Shown here: positions 14,745-22,060 of the stretch, in pieces
Layout of the letters: the number at the start of each line of letters is the position of its first letter
Position numbering within the stretch: the stretch's first letter is position 1
Notes under the pieces: generated by a model
The model's input: only the letters and a program-made list of their open reading frames with translations
Told to the model about the DNA's origin: nothing
The model's database searches: none
Position numbers and translations under genes: made by a program
NCBI GenBank assembly: GCA_902806355.1
Contig: CADCWI010000083.1
Location: 318 to 22,675, forward strand
Direction: 5' to 3'
Source: an uncultured Thermomicrobiales bacterium
Lineage (GTDB): Bacteria > Chloroflexota > Chloroflexia > Thermomicrobiales > UBA6265
DNA: 22,358 nt

Positions 14745-16268
14745 GTGCTGGCGAAGGTCCTGAGTTGTGCTGTTGTTGGTTTGGATGGCGTCCTGATCGA
14801 AGTCGAGGTCGATGTCGGGACCGGTCAGCCAGGCATGGTCCTGGTCGGCTTGCCGGACGCGGCCGTGCAGGAAAGCCGGGAGCGGGTCCGGGCGGCGATC
14901 CGCAATTCGGGAGGACGCTTCCCGCACGGCAAGGTGACGGTCAACCTGGCGCCAGCGGATCTCAAGAAGGCAGGTCCGACATACGACCTTCCGATCGCGA
15001 TTGGCATCCTTCTCGGATCGAACCAGGTTCTGGGCGACCTGTCCGACGCGTTGATCGTTGGGGAGCTTTCACTCGACGGGATCGTCCGGCACACGCCGGG
15101 GATCATCAGCATGGTCTCCCTCGCGGCGGAGCGCGGCCTGGCGCGCGCGTTCGTGCCGGAGGGCGATGCGCGAGAGGCGGGACTCGTCCACGGACTGACC
15201 GTCTATCCGGTCCGCACCCTGGCTGACCTGGTCAATCACCTGACGGGCGATGTGCCGATCGAGCCGATCGATCCTGGCGCCGGCGTCGACGAGTCACCAT
15301 ACAGCTCGAGTGCGACCGACTTCGCCGATGTGCGCGGGCAGGAGCACGTCAAGCGTGGGCTCGAAGTGGCGGCCGCCGGTGCGCACAACCTGGTGATGAG
15401 CGGACCTCCTGGATCAGGCAAGACCCTGCTTGCGCGGGCGCTGCCCTCGATCCTGCCACCCATGGATATCGACGAGGCACTTGAAGTGACGCGCATCTAC
15501 AGCGTGCGGGGGTTGCTTCCTCCTGAGACGCCACTGGTTCGGGAGCGGCCGTTCCGATCGCCGCATCACACGACCAGTCATGCCGGCCTGGTCGGCGGGG
15601 GAAGCTGGCCACGGCCGGGAGAGATCAGCCTTGCGCATCGTGGAGTGCTGTTCCTCGACGAATTGCCGGAGTTCAGCACCCAGACGCTCGAAGTGCTTCG
15701 GCAACCGCTGGAAGACCAGCGCGTCACGATCGCCCGGGCATCCGGCACGATCAGCTTTCCGGCGAACGTCACCCTTGTGGCCGCCATGAACCCATGCCCA
15801 TGCGGGTTTTTCGGTGACCCGGTACGGGTCTGCCGCTGCGCTCCTTCGGCGGTGAACCGGTACCAGAAGCGAATCAGCGGACCACTTCTGGATCGCATCG
15901 ACATTCATCTGGAAGTCCCGAGAATCGATTACGAGCAACTGGCGGACAGGAACCCAGGGGAACCGTCGCAGGCCGTACGAGCCCGGGTTGAACGCGCGCG
16001 TGAAGTTCAGGCCGATCGCTTTGCCAAAGCGGGAATCCTGACCAATGCCGACATGGGCCCGAAGGAAGTGCAATTGTTTGCCCGCCTTGATCCCGCTGGC
16101 GAACAATTGATGCGGACGGCGGTGCGGCAACTGGCGCTCTCGGCCCGTAGTTACCACCGGGTGCTCAAGCTATCCCGGACGATTGCCGACCTTGCCGCGT
16201 GCGAACAGGTCCAATCGGCGCATGTTGCCGAAGCATTGCAGTATCGGCCACGCCAGGCGGACGCCTGA
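14745..16268 (+). CDS. comM: ComM/YifB-family Mg-chelatase-like AAA+ ATPase
   Basis: A 507-residue AAA+ protein of the YifB/ComM family. ComM is a hexameric helicase that promotes branch migration during natural transformation, though most family members occur in non-competent species and are uncharacterised. The N-terminal domain (about 1-170) has the LonC-like fold with VGLPDAAVQESRERVRAA. The ATPase domain has Walker A GPPGSGKT (220-227) and Walker B VLFLDE (301-306). The cysteine cluster CPCGFFGDP...CRC (351-365) and the C-terminal YHRVLKLSRTIADL helix bundle are standard. Length is typical. The GTG start has GAGGTGAT 5 nt upstream. Convergent with the cyclodeaminase gene, 7 bp apart. No other competence gene is visible. 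Confidence 0.94.
   Translation: MLAKVLSCAVVGLDGVLIEVEVDVGTGQPGMVLVGLPDAAVQESRERVRAAIRNSGGRFPHGKVTVNLAPADLKKAGPTYDLPIAIGILLGSNQVLGDLSDALIVGELSLDGIVRHTPGIISMVSLAAERGLARAFVPEGDAREAGLVHGLTVYPVRTLADLVNHLTGDVPIEPIDPGAGVDESPYSSSATDFADVRGQEHVKRGLEVAAAGAHNLVMSGPPGSGKTLLARALPSILPPMDIDEALEVTRIYSVRGLLPPETPLVRERPFRSPHHTTSHAGLVGGGSWPRPGEISLAHRGVLFLDELPEFSTQTLEVLRQPLEDQRVTIARASGTISFPANVTLVAAMNPCPCGFFGDPVRVCRCAPSAVNRYQKRISGPLLDRIDIHLEVPRIDYEQLADRNPGEPSQAVRARVERAREVQADRFAKAGILTNADMGPKEVQLFARLDPAGEQLMRTAVRQLALSARSYHRVLKLSRTIADLAACEQVQSAHVAEALQYRPRQADA
16254..16267 (+). terminator. Small hairpin spanning the comM stop
   Basis: CAGGCG-GA-CGCCTG forms a compact dyad at the very end of comM, and no T-tract follows. 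It could contribute to transcription termination between the convergent genes, but a stem with a 2-nt loop must open to be stable, so this is weak. Confidence 0.2.
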
Positions 16269-16275
16269 CACAGGC

Positions 16276-16908
16276 TCAGGCGGACCGCCGCTGGTGGAGC
16301 AGTTCCCGGCATTGAGCAAGCAGGACCGCTGATCGAATCTCTATGTCTGCCGTCGCTTTGGTCAGGGACTGGCTCACTTCGGCGTCCTTGATCATCGCGA
16401 TGTTGACGCGGACGTTGACGAGCGCTGTTGTCACTGACGTGTGTGCGAGGGTGGCCGCTATATCCGCATCTGAGAGAACGTGAGTGCTCCCGGACTCGAT
16501 GACCGACCTCAACTGATCGAGCAGGTCGAGCGACGTCCACGCCAGGCCAAGAGGCGTGTTGGCGGCGTGGACTAGGGCGTCCTGCATCGCATGGCGGCGT
16601 GCCGCCTTCTCTTCATCGGACGACTTCGGGAGTCTGGTAGCCTCGACGTATCGCGTGTACACCTGCTCGTCCGCTTCGCTCGCCGAGAGGCATGCGTCAC
16701 GGTGCTGTTGGAGAATATCCGACAAGGCACCCAGCTCCGGATGCGGATCAGATTCCCGGTCAGTGAGGCTGATCACCATCTGACCAAGCGCGGCCGCCAA
16801 CGCCCCTACAAGCCCAGCGACACTGCCGCCGCCCGGTGCCGGTGCTGATGACGAGAGGGTTTCTAGATACGTGCCGATCGTACGACTTGCGAAGGGGGTT
16901 TCATTCAT
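16276..16908 (-). CDS. fchA: Cyclodeaminase/cyclohydrolase family protein (FTCD C-terminal type)
   Basis: A 210-residue helical protein of the family that includes formimidoyltetrahydrofolate cyclodeaminase and methenyltetrahydrofolate cyclohydrolase (FchA). It begins with the family hallmark APAPGGGSVAGLVGALAAAL (residues 22-41), ends near NVRVNIAMIKD, and has normal length for the single-domain form. The likely role is one-carbon folate metabolism: making or hydrolysing 5,10-methenyl-THF. No formiminotransferase gene is adjacent, so cyclohydrolase activity is perhaps more likely. Its ATG overlaps the stop of the upstream zinc-ribbon gene by ATGA. Confidence 0.87.
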   Translation of the reverse strand: MNETPFASRTIGTYLETLSSSAPAPGGGSVAGLVGALAAALGQMVISLTDRESDPHPELGALSDILQQHRDACLSASEADEQVYTRYVEATRLPKSSDEEKAARRHAMQDALVHAANTPLGLAWTSLDLLDQLRSVIESGSTHVLSDADIAATLAHTSVTTALVNVRVNIAMIKDAEVSQSLTKATADIEIRSAVLLAQCRELLHQRRSA

Positions 16909-17402
16909 GGCGCGGTGGCCGCGCTATTGGACGACGCATCGACCAGCGCGTGCAGCTCGGCCACAAAGCGATCTTCGTTATCGAACTCCAGCTTGTAGGC
17001 CGACTCGTCTGAACGAGGCGCGGGGGGGATCACGAACCGGACCCAGCCTTCTTCCGCACCCCTGCACAGCAGGTCGGTCACCTTGGCTTCGAACCGGCTG
17101 TACGACAGGTCGGGCGCAAGGACGCGGTAATACTGCTCACCCATACCGTTGGCAGTCCAGATCAACCGGACGAGCTGGCGATGGCGTGTCTCGAGGGGTG
17201 ATGCCGCAAGCTCGTTGGACATGAGGCCACGGACGATCGCCGAGAACTTTCCCATCGGACGGGTGTCGCTGCCGCAGACGCGGCAGGTTCCATCCTCAGT
17301 ATCTTCATGGCGATAGCTCCGGCGGCACGTGTCGCACCAGAGATAGGTCTTCGCTCGATCCTCACTTGCTGTTTGCTGGCTGGAGGGTTCCGGCATCGAC
17401 AT
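16905..17402 (-). CDS. Zinc-ribbon protein of unknown function
   Basis: I do not recognise the family. The 165-residue protein has a CxxC...CxxC zinc ribbon (Cys23, Cys26, Cys40, Cys43 in WCDTCRRSY and CRVCGSD). A helical region with a tryptophan-rich segment and PDLSYSRFEAKVTDLL follows. No signal peptide or membrane helix is seen, so it is probably cytosolic. The first ATG lies only 3 nt after AGGAG; the ATG at 17396 has a 9-nt spacing and may be the real start. It is translationally coupled to the folate enzyme gene and lies 32 bp after a strong hairpin that ends the electron-transfer operon. Confidence 0.75.
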   Translation of the reverse strand: MSMPEPSSQQTASEDRAKTYLWCDTCRRSYRHEDTEDGTCRVCGSDTRPMGKFSAIVRGLMSNELAASPLETRHRQLVRLIWTANGMGEQYYRVLAPDLSYSRFEAKVTDLLCRGAEEGWVRFVIPPAPRSDESAYKLEFDNEDRFVAELHALVDASSNSAATAP

Positions 17403-17434
17403 CGGCTCCTGGTTGATGCAAGAGAGCTGGTCGA

Positions 17435-17481
17435 GAAAGCACTCAGCCTGGCTACCAACGTGGGCCAGGCTGAGTGCTTTC
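17435..17481 (-). terminator. Strong 18-bp hairpin, terminator of the cytochrome operon
   Basis: A perfect 18-bp inverted repeat, with arms at 17435-17452 and 17464-17481 (core GCACTCAGCC) and an 11-nt loop. On the minus strand the stem ends in a T-rich stretch, GCTTTCTC, as expected of an intrinsic terminator for the operon whose last gene stops at 17529. It is the strongest dyad I noticed in the window. Because the next minus-strand gene starts 32 bp beyond it, it could also act as an attenuator. Confidence 0.75.
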
Positions 17482-17528
17482 GTTTCTCATAAGGATCCGT
17501 GACCCTCTCGGGTAACAGGTTGCCTGAA

Positions 17529-17732
17529 TCAGTTTCGGAGCCCGCGACCTTCGTGCTGCACGGTCCCGCCCTTGCCCACATTTGCGGCAGGTGGCTGCTC
17601 GCCGGACTTGTCCGCCCATCGCTGGATGATGTGGGTGAGATAGATTCCGCCGAGCATCATCGCGATCGCGAGAAAGAGTTCAACCGTTTCGGCAAGCGTG
17701 CCAAAGACAAGTGCGAGATTGGATACGAGCAT
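17529..17732 (-). CDS. Small membrane protein of the cytochrome operon
   Basis: A 67-residue protein with one long hydrophobic stretch at about residues 5-35, possibly one helix with its N-terminus outside, followed by a polar tail. It resembles no subunit I can name. The ATG is preceded by an excellent GAGGAG at 8 nt, and the gene lies 30 bp after the cytochrome c-cupredoxin gene, so it is probably expressed with the complex. A small accessory subunit, like the single-helix subunits of b6f, is a reasonable inference but unproven. Confidence 0.7.
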   Translation of the reverse strand: MLVSNLALVFGTLAETVELFLAIAMMLGGIYLTHIIQRWADKSGEQPPAANVGKGGTVQHEGRGLRN

Positions 17733-17762
17733 GACGCCATCTCCTCGTGATGTGATCGCCGA

Positions 17763-18770
17763 TCAGCCGGCCCCGATCGTCAACGTGCCGACCATGCCCT
17801 GCTCCCTGTGGCCCGGAACGCTGCAGTAGAACTCGTACGTGCCCAGTGCAGCATCGGCGGGAATTGTCACCTGGACCGGTTCCTGTGTCAGATCCTGTGA
17901 AATGCTGAGTTCATCTACGGTGAAGTCGTGAGGGAGAAAGCCGCCGTTCACGACTTGAATCGTATCGCCCGGTGCCGCGGTGATCTCCGTTTGACTCCAT
18001 TCCGCAGGGTCGAGCGCTTCCAGGATCGTTCCGCTCTCTCCTGACTCCCCAGCCGCTGCAGGGGCCGGAGTGCCTGCCGGACCCCCGCTTGCTTCGCCGG
18101 CGTTCGATCCGGCAGCCGCAGCTTCCGCTTCCTGACCTTCGGGAACGGGCGTCGCTGGCACAGTCGGATAAACCGGTTCAGGATCCTCGACGCGCTCGCA
18201 CTGCTCGGCGTTCTCTTCCGCCGTCTCACTGGGAGGAGTGGCGTCGCATTCCGACTGCGCAAGGGTCTCGCCGGTGTGGAGCAGGGACTGGTTGTAGACG
18301 TAGTCCCAGTCACCGTTCATGATCAGGTAGACGAGATCATTCAGCTCCTCGACGTTCAGCTCCTCACCAAAGGCGGGCATCTGTACCAGTTGGTCGCTTG
18401 TAGGCTCGGCAGGAACGCCATACTGAAGTCGATACCGGATGAACTCCTCGGCCAAGGCCTGCTCCGCGGGATTATCGGATTGATAATCGACGACGGGGCT
18501 CCTGCCCTCGGGAAACACTGGCTCCTGATTGAGCACTCCACCGACCCTGGGCGGCGTCTCTCCACCAGCCTGGCCCAGACCAGCCGGTCCATGGCACTGC
18601 AGGCAGTACGTGATGTACAGGTCGGTTCCACGCTCGATCGACAGGTGCGCCTGATCCGCCGCCTCGCTGTCACGCCGGCCGCCATCCGCCGCGAGATAGA
18701 CAACCAGGGCGGTCGCGAGCGCGACCAGCCCCACGATTACCATGGTCGCGAGCTTTTGAACTGCACCCAC
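17763..18770 (-). CDS. Membrane-anchored cytochrome c fused to a cupredoxin (plastocyanin/auracyanin-like) domain
   Basis: A 335-residue electron-transfer protein. Residues 7-27 form an N-terminal membrane anchor. The c-type heme domain has CLQCH at 56-60 and a likely axial Met131 in VQMPAFGEEL. A Pro/Ala/Glu-rich linker of about 60-90 residues follows, with two extra cysteines, Cys175 and Cys191, which could form a disulfide. The C-terminal blue-copper domain has His281 (PHDF), Cys316, His321 and Met326 in CSVPGHREQGM, the type 1 copper pattern. Both redox centres should face outside. The GTG start has GGAGAAG upstream. It follows the Rieske gene by 68 bp, so it should accept electrons from the b6-Rieske complex. 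Domain calls are firm; the electron path is inference. Confidence 0.92.
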   Translation of the reverse strand: MGAVQKLATMVIVGLVALATALVVYLAADGGRRDSEAADQAHLSIERGTDLYITYCLQCHGPAGLGQAGGETPPRVGGVLNQEPVFPEGRSPVVDYQSDNPAEQALAEEFIRYRLQYGVPAEPTSDQLVQMPAFGEELNVEELNDLVYLIMNGDWDYVYNQSLLHTGETLAQSECDATPPSETAEENAEQCERVEDPEPVYPTVPATPVPEGQEAEAAAAGSNAGEASGGPAGTPAPAAAGESGESGTILEALDPAEWSQTEITAAPGDTIQVVNGGFLPHDFTVDELSISQDLTQEPVQVTIPADAALGTYEFYCSVPGHREQGMVGTLTIGAG

Positions 18771-18838
18771 GCTCGACTTCTCCCCGATAACGAATCCGTT
18801 TTGCGCCCTACCGAATGGTGTTGCTCCGCTTACCCAGT

Positions 18839-19429
18839 CTAGACGTTGTACTCGGACGCGTGATCCGGCTGATACGTCACCCGCTCGATAAGCGCTGATG
18901 GGTTGGTGTTTACCACCAGACTACCGTCGTCGTTGACGGTAACCGGCATGGCGTCAAGCGCTCGAGAAGCCGGCCCTGACTCACGACTGCCGTTGTAGAG
19001 ATACACCGAGCCGTGGCAGGGACATACGAACCTTGTCTGTCCATTGACCCATGGAACGGTACAGCCAAGATGCACGCACTTCCAATAGAGTGCCTCGACG
19101 CCATCCTCTGTGTGGACGATGAAGAACTTGCCCAGTGCATCGCGGTAGGGCTCGCCCCCTACCTCTGGCACCGAGTCCGCCGCGACGTTGATGTCGCCAC
19201 CGAATGCGCCGGTCTTGTTCGGCCAGAGGAGGAAAACGGTTCCAGCCGCAATTTCCAGCGTCACGATCCCGGCTGCGCCCAAGGCCGCGTTACGCGTGAA
19301 CGTGCGGCGAGACTGGAGCTTGCCGGCGGCCGATCCGTGCCCGCTCTGGAAGCGGGCGGCGAGGTCAAACGCGTGGCTTGCGACCCAGCCACCAGCGAGA
19401 CCTGCCATTGTACGTGCGAGTGGATTCAT
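18839..19429 (-). CDS. petC: Rieske iron-sulfur protein of the b6-type complex
   Basis: A 196-residue Rieske [2Fe-2S] protein. Cluster ligands are Cys118 and His120 (CVHLGC) and Cys136 and His139 (CPCHGS), with the Cys123-Cys138 disulfide pair that raises potential. A twin-arginine-like motif, SRRTFTRN (40-47), precedes the only membrane helix (about 48-70), consistent with Tat insertion of a folded cluster domain. An N-terminal extension of about 40 residues lies before it, which is longer than usual. The product should oxidise quinol at the Qo site and pass electrons to the fused cytochrome c. It lies 99 bp after subunit IV. Confidence 0.94.
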   Translation of the reverse strand: MNPLARTMAGLAGGWVASHAFDLAARFQSGHGSAAGKLQSRRTFTRNAALGAAGIVTLEIAAGTVFLLWPNKTGAFGGDINVAADSVPEVGGEPYRDALGKFFIVHTEDGVEALYWKCVHLGCTVPWVNGQTRFVCPCHGSVYLYNGSRESGPASRALDAMPVTVNDDGSLVVNTNPSALIERVTYQPDHASEYNV

Positions 19430-19528
19430 GTCCTTGTCTTACCTTGTCTCGATACCGATTCGCTCAGCTACGTGGTGCTCACGAACCCTGATTTCCCGAG
19501 CAGAAGCAATGGCGATCGTCTCGTCGGA

Positions 19529-20332
19529 CTAGTGATGCTCGAGCGGCAGGTTCCACGGCAACGTGAATTCCTGGCCAGGACCGCGGAAGGATGTTCCGAA
19601 GATGCCAAGCACGATGTAGGTCACGAAGAATCCCGTGAACAGAGCGATCACGAGTTCGCGCCGGGTCGGTCGAAAAATGCCCTTGACCAGGACGACGAGT
19701 GCCGCAATCGTGGCGAGGATAATCAGCGCGGAAAGCGCGATGCCACCAACCCACTCCGGTGCGCCTTGCTCCTGCTGCAGATAGCGACCGATCCCCCATT
19801 GCGTTCCTCGCCCAATCGCCTCATCGAGAAGGATGTACGCAGTGAGGACGACTGTTGTGAAAACGGTCGTGAAGGCGATGATCTTCCGTCCCTTGGTCGA
19901 TGTGCCAAGGATGCCGACCCCAAGCGGGCTGCGGTCGAAGTAGGGAATGGCGGCGATGCCGATGAGAGCGAAGGTCGGAACGATGACACCCGCAAGACCG
20001 GCATCCATGTGAAGCAGAAGTTCCTGGAGATTGAGGAAGTACCACGGTGCCTTGGACGGGTTCGGGGTCTGGTTCGGATTGGCGCGCTCCAGCAACGGCG
20101 CGTTCACGAGCACCGAGAGGAGCGTCAGAATCCCAAGGAAGACGACGGCGGAGACCGCCTCGACTACCACAAGCGACGGCCAGACCATCACTTCGTCTTC
20201 CGCAAGATCCGTCGGCCGTGCCAGGGCACGGCCACGCACGAGTTCGAGCAGCTTTTGCCGCTTTTGCTCGTCAACGCTAGCCAGAGGATTGTCGGGTGCC
20301 TGTCCAGGCTGAGGGTGCGTTATCTGTGCCAT
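19529..20332 (-). CDS. petD: Cytochrome b subunit IV-like C-terminal half
   Basis: A 267-residue membrane protein equal to the C-terminal half of cytochrome b. It contains the Qo-site region NPNQTPNPSKAPWYFLNLQE (86-105), where APWY (95-98) replaces the PEWY of mitochondrial and chloroplast forms. Such a variant is familiar from several bacterial menaquinol complexes. About five hydrophobic helices are seen (near 52-75, 112-133, 150-170, 196-217, 227-246), more than the three of chloroplast PetD. The C-terminus GTSFRGPGQEF is typical of these longer bacterial forms. It is 55 bp downstream of the b6-like gene, in the same operon. Confidence 0.92.
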   Translation of the reverse strand: MAQITHPQPGQAPDNPLASVDEQKRQKLLELVRGRALARPTDLAEDEVMVWPSLVVVEAVSAVVFLGILTLLSVLVNAPLLERANPNQTPNPSKAPWYFLNLQELLLHMDAGLAGVIVPTFALIGIAAIPYFDRSPLGVGILGTSTKGRKIIAFTTVFTTVVLTAYILLDEAIGRGTQWGIGRYLQQEQGAPEWVGGIALSALIILATIAALVVLVKGIFRPTRRELVIALFTGFFVTYIVLGIFGTSFRGPGQEFTLPWNLPLEHH

Positions 20333-20387
20333 GCTCGTTCTCTCTCATCGATCTTCGGCGAAGCGGCTTACCTTGCCGATCCGGCCA

Positions 20388-21116
20388 CTACAACGGACCC
20401 GAGATCCCTCCGTCTTTTCGGATCCGCCAGAAGTGAACCGCCATCAGGAACGCGGCGACCAGCGGCAGGAAGATGACGTGGAGGGTATAGAACCGGATGA
20501 GGGTGCTTTGACCGATCTGGAAATCGCCTAGCAACAACTGACGAACCTGCGGGCCGACAATTGGAGCGGCACCGCCGATCTCGGAGCCGACCGTGATCGC
20601 CCAGAATGCCAGCTGATCCCATGGCAGAAGATAGCCGGTGAAGGAGAGCAGGAACGTTACGACCAGCAGCAAGACGCCGATGACCCAGTTGAACTCCCGG
20701 GGCGGCTTGTACGAACCGGTGTAGAAGACGCGGCCCATGTGAAGGAAGACCGCGATTACCATGCCCTGCGCTGACCACCGGTGCATGTTACGCATGAGCT
20801 GGCCGAACGTGACACTCGACTCGATGTCCAGCATCGACTGGTATGCCTGCTCATCCGACGGGATGTAATAGAACATCAGCAGGACGCCGGTCATGGTGAG
20901 CACGAGAAACATAAAGAAGGAGAGCCCGCCGAGGCAGAAGGTGTACGTCACCTTCGTGGCGTACCGCTTGATCTTCACTGGGTGAATGTGCAGGAACACA
21001 TTGCTGGCGATGATCAGGGCCTGGTTGCGCTGTGTGTCGGGATAGCCATGCCTGACGACCGATCGCCATACCGATGAACCGGTAATGCGATCAGCCAGGG
21101 TTTGCTCGCGCCTCAT
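20388..21116 (-). CDS. petB: Cytochrome b6-like subunit
   Basis: A 242-residue, four-helix cytochrome b subunit of the split (b6) type. Bis-histidine heme ligands are His112/His126 (13 residues between) and His213/His228 (14 between). The 14-residue spacing of the second pair is the b6 rather than the mitochondrial pattern. Cys61 in [10 protein letters not shown] aligns with the FYCLGG cysteine that holds heme c_n/c_i covalently in b6f. [17 protein letters not shown] and the end [11 protein letters not shown] also match b6. The ATG has GGAGGAAGG close upstream. First gene of the electron-transfer operon; with subunit IV and Rieske it should oxidise menaquinol. Heme c_n is predicted, not shown. 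Confidence 0.94.
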   Translation of the reverse strand: MRREQTLADRITGSSVWRSVVRHGYPDTQRNQALIIASNVFLHIHPVKIKRYATKVTYTFCLGGLSFFMFLVLTMTGVLLMFYYIPSDEQAYQSMLDIESSVTFGQLMRNMHRWSAQGMVIAVFLHMGRVFYTGSYKPPREFNWVIGVLLLVVTFLLSFTGYLLPWDQLAFWAITVGSEIGGAAPIVGPQVRQLLLGDFQIGQSTLIRFYTLHVIFLPLVAAFLMAVHFWRIRKDGGISGPL

Positions 21117-21471
21117 GCCCTTCCTCCTCCGAAAATTCTTTTAGGTTTCGATGTGATCGTGGTCACCTGTCGTCATGGCAATCGCTGGCGCGGAAGAGCC
21201 GGGTGGAATCGCAGCCTGGTCGACTCCGGCAATGCAGGTTTTCATGAGCATCGCGGCCAGCTTCACGATGAGCAAAGCATGGAGCTATTGTCCGCTGCAC
21301 GTTCGAGTGGGGTCAACCCTGAGCGGGCCGGAATTTGTATCGTACTGCCGTGTCTGTCAGGGGCAGCATTCCAGTTGCTCAGCAGGGGAAAGGGGCAGGC
21401 ACGGTGAACTGATCTCACTTTCGCGTAGACCAACACACCGCGAGCCGAATAGGGGGCAGTGGCGCTTTTGA
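21117..21471. other. Leader and promoter region of the cytochrome operon
   Basis: No supported gene lies between the b6-like gene and the tRNA. The stretch holds the minus-strand promoter described separately and, about 50 bp further upstream, a second weaker pair, CTGACA (21355-21360) and TACAAA (21334-21339), with a short 15-bp spacer. The leader from the main promoter would be about 165 nt, long enough for regulation, but I recognise no riboswitch or regulator site. Confidence 0.4.
21287..21316 (-). promoter_or_regulatory. Candidate promoter of the cytochrome b6-Rieske operon
   Basis: On the minus strand TTGACC (21311-21316), five of six to consensus, and GACAAT (21287-21292), four of six, are separated by 18 bp. 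Expected start near 21280. It is the best match in the region upstream of the five-gene operon. Confidence 0.45.
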
Positions 21472-21548
21472 TGGTGGGCGCTACAGGACTTGAACCTGTG
21501 ACCTCACGGATGTGAACCGTGCGCTCTGGCCAGCTGAGCTAAGCGCCC
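21472..21548 (-). tRNA. tRNA-Val (anticodon CAC)
   Basis: A full cloverleaf of 77 nt. The acceptor stem GGGCGCT/AGCGCCC is perfect. The D arm is GCTC/GAGC. The anticodon stem CACGG/CCGTG encloses the loop TTCACAT, giving anticodon CAC, which reads the valine codon GUG. The T arm is ACAGG-TTCAAGT-CCTGT. Discriminator A is followed by a genome-encoded CCA. It stands alone, with its own promoter 24 bp upstream. Confidence 0.97.
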
Positions 21549-21571
21549 TTGGACACGCTGTGGTGCGGGCG

Positions 21572-21601
21572 AGTATACACGGCCAATCCGCGGCGGGGCA
21601 A
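21572..21601 (-). promoter_or_regulatory. Promoter of tRNA-Val
   Basis: On the minus strand TTGCCC (21596-21601) and TATACT (21572-21577) are 18 bp apart. The -10 hexamer is five of six to consensus and identical to that upstream of the MFS-like gene. The expected start, near 21565, gives a short 5' leader of about 16 nt before the mature tRNA, as is usual. Confidence 0.55.
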
Positions 21602-21652
21602 CCAGCACCACGAGCGGGACGACACCGCTGTGGGCTTACCTGGTCCACTCAG

Positions 21653-22060
21653 TCACGATTCCGCAACAAGGGAAATGCATTCAATTTCGACAAGGACACC
21701 GAGCGGCAATTTCGCTACCTGCACGGTGCTGCGAGCCGGCTTCGGCGCGCTGCTCGACGCGCTGCTGAAATGGCGGGCGTAAATCTCGTTGAAGGCGGGG
21801 AAGTGGTCAAGATCGGCGAGGAAGCAGGTGGTCTTGACTGCCAGCGCAAGCGACGAGCCCGCATCTTCCAGGAGACCTGCCAGGCTCTGCATGACGCGCT
21901 CGGCCTGGCTCTCGATATCATCGCCCACAACCTGCTTGGTATCCGGGTCGATCGGGATCACACCTGCCGTAAAGACAAAGCCACCCGCCTTGATGGCCTG
22001 TGAGTAAGGTCCGATCGCCGCCGGAGCCTTGATGGATTGAACGACCTCTGCTTGCGTCAT
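21653..22060 (-). CDS. ridA: RidA family enamine/imine deaminase
   Basis: A 135-residue YjgF/YER057c/UK114 protein. RidA hydrolyses reactive enamines and imines such as 2-aminoacrylate released by PLP enzymes, protecting other PLP enzymes. Visible signatures are IGPYSQAIKAGGFVFTAG at the N-terminus and PKPARSTVQVAKLP with the substrate-carboxylate Arg110. VEIECIS, with Glu127, closes the domain. Length is slightly above the usual 126-130. The ATG has GAGGA about 11 nt upstream, a little far. It is probably monocistronic, and the tRNA gene downstream has its own promoter. Confidence 0.93.
   Translation of the reverse strand: MTQAEVVQSIKAPAAIGPYSQAIKAGGFVFTAGVIPIDPDTKQVVGDDIESQAERVMQSLAGLLEDAGSSLALAVKTTCFLADLDHFPAFNEIYARHFSSASSSAPKPARSTVQVAKLPLGVLVEIECISLVAES

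Noticed and set aside
19013..20476. 487-codon open frame on the plus strand, opposite the Rieske and subunit IV genes
   Set aside because: The minus strand here encodes unmistakable Rieske and cytochrome b proteins; the plus-strand product is charged, lacks any domain, and is a by-product of high GC content.
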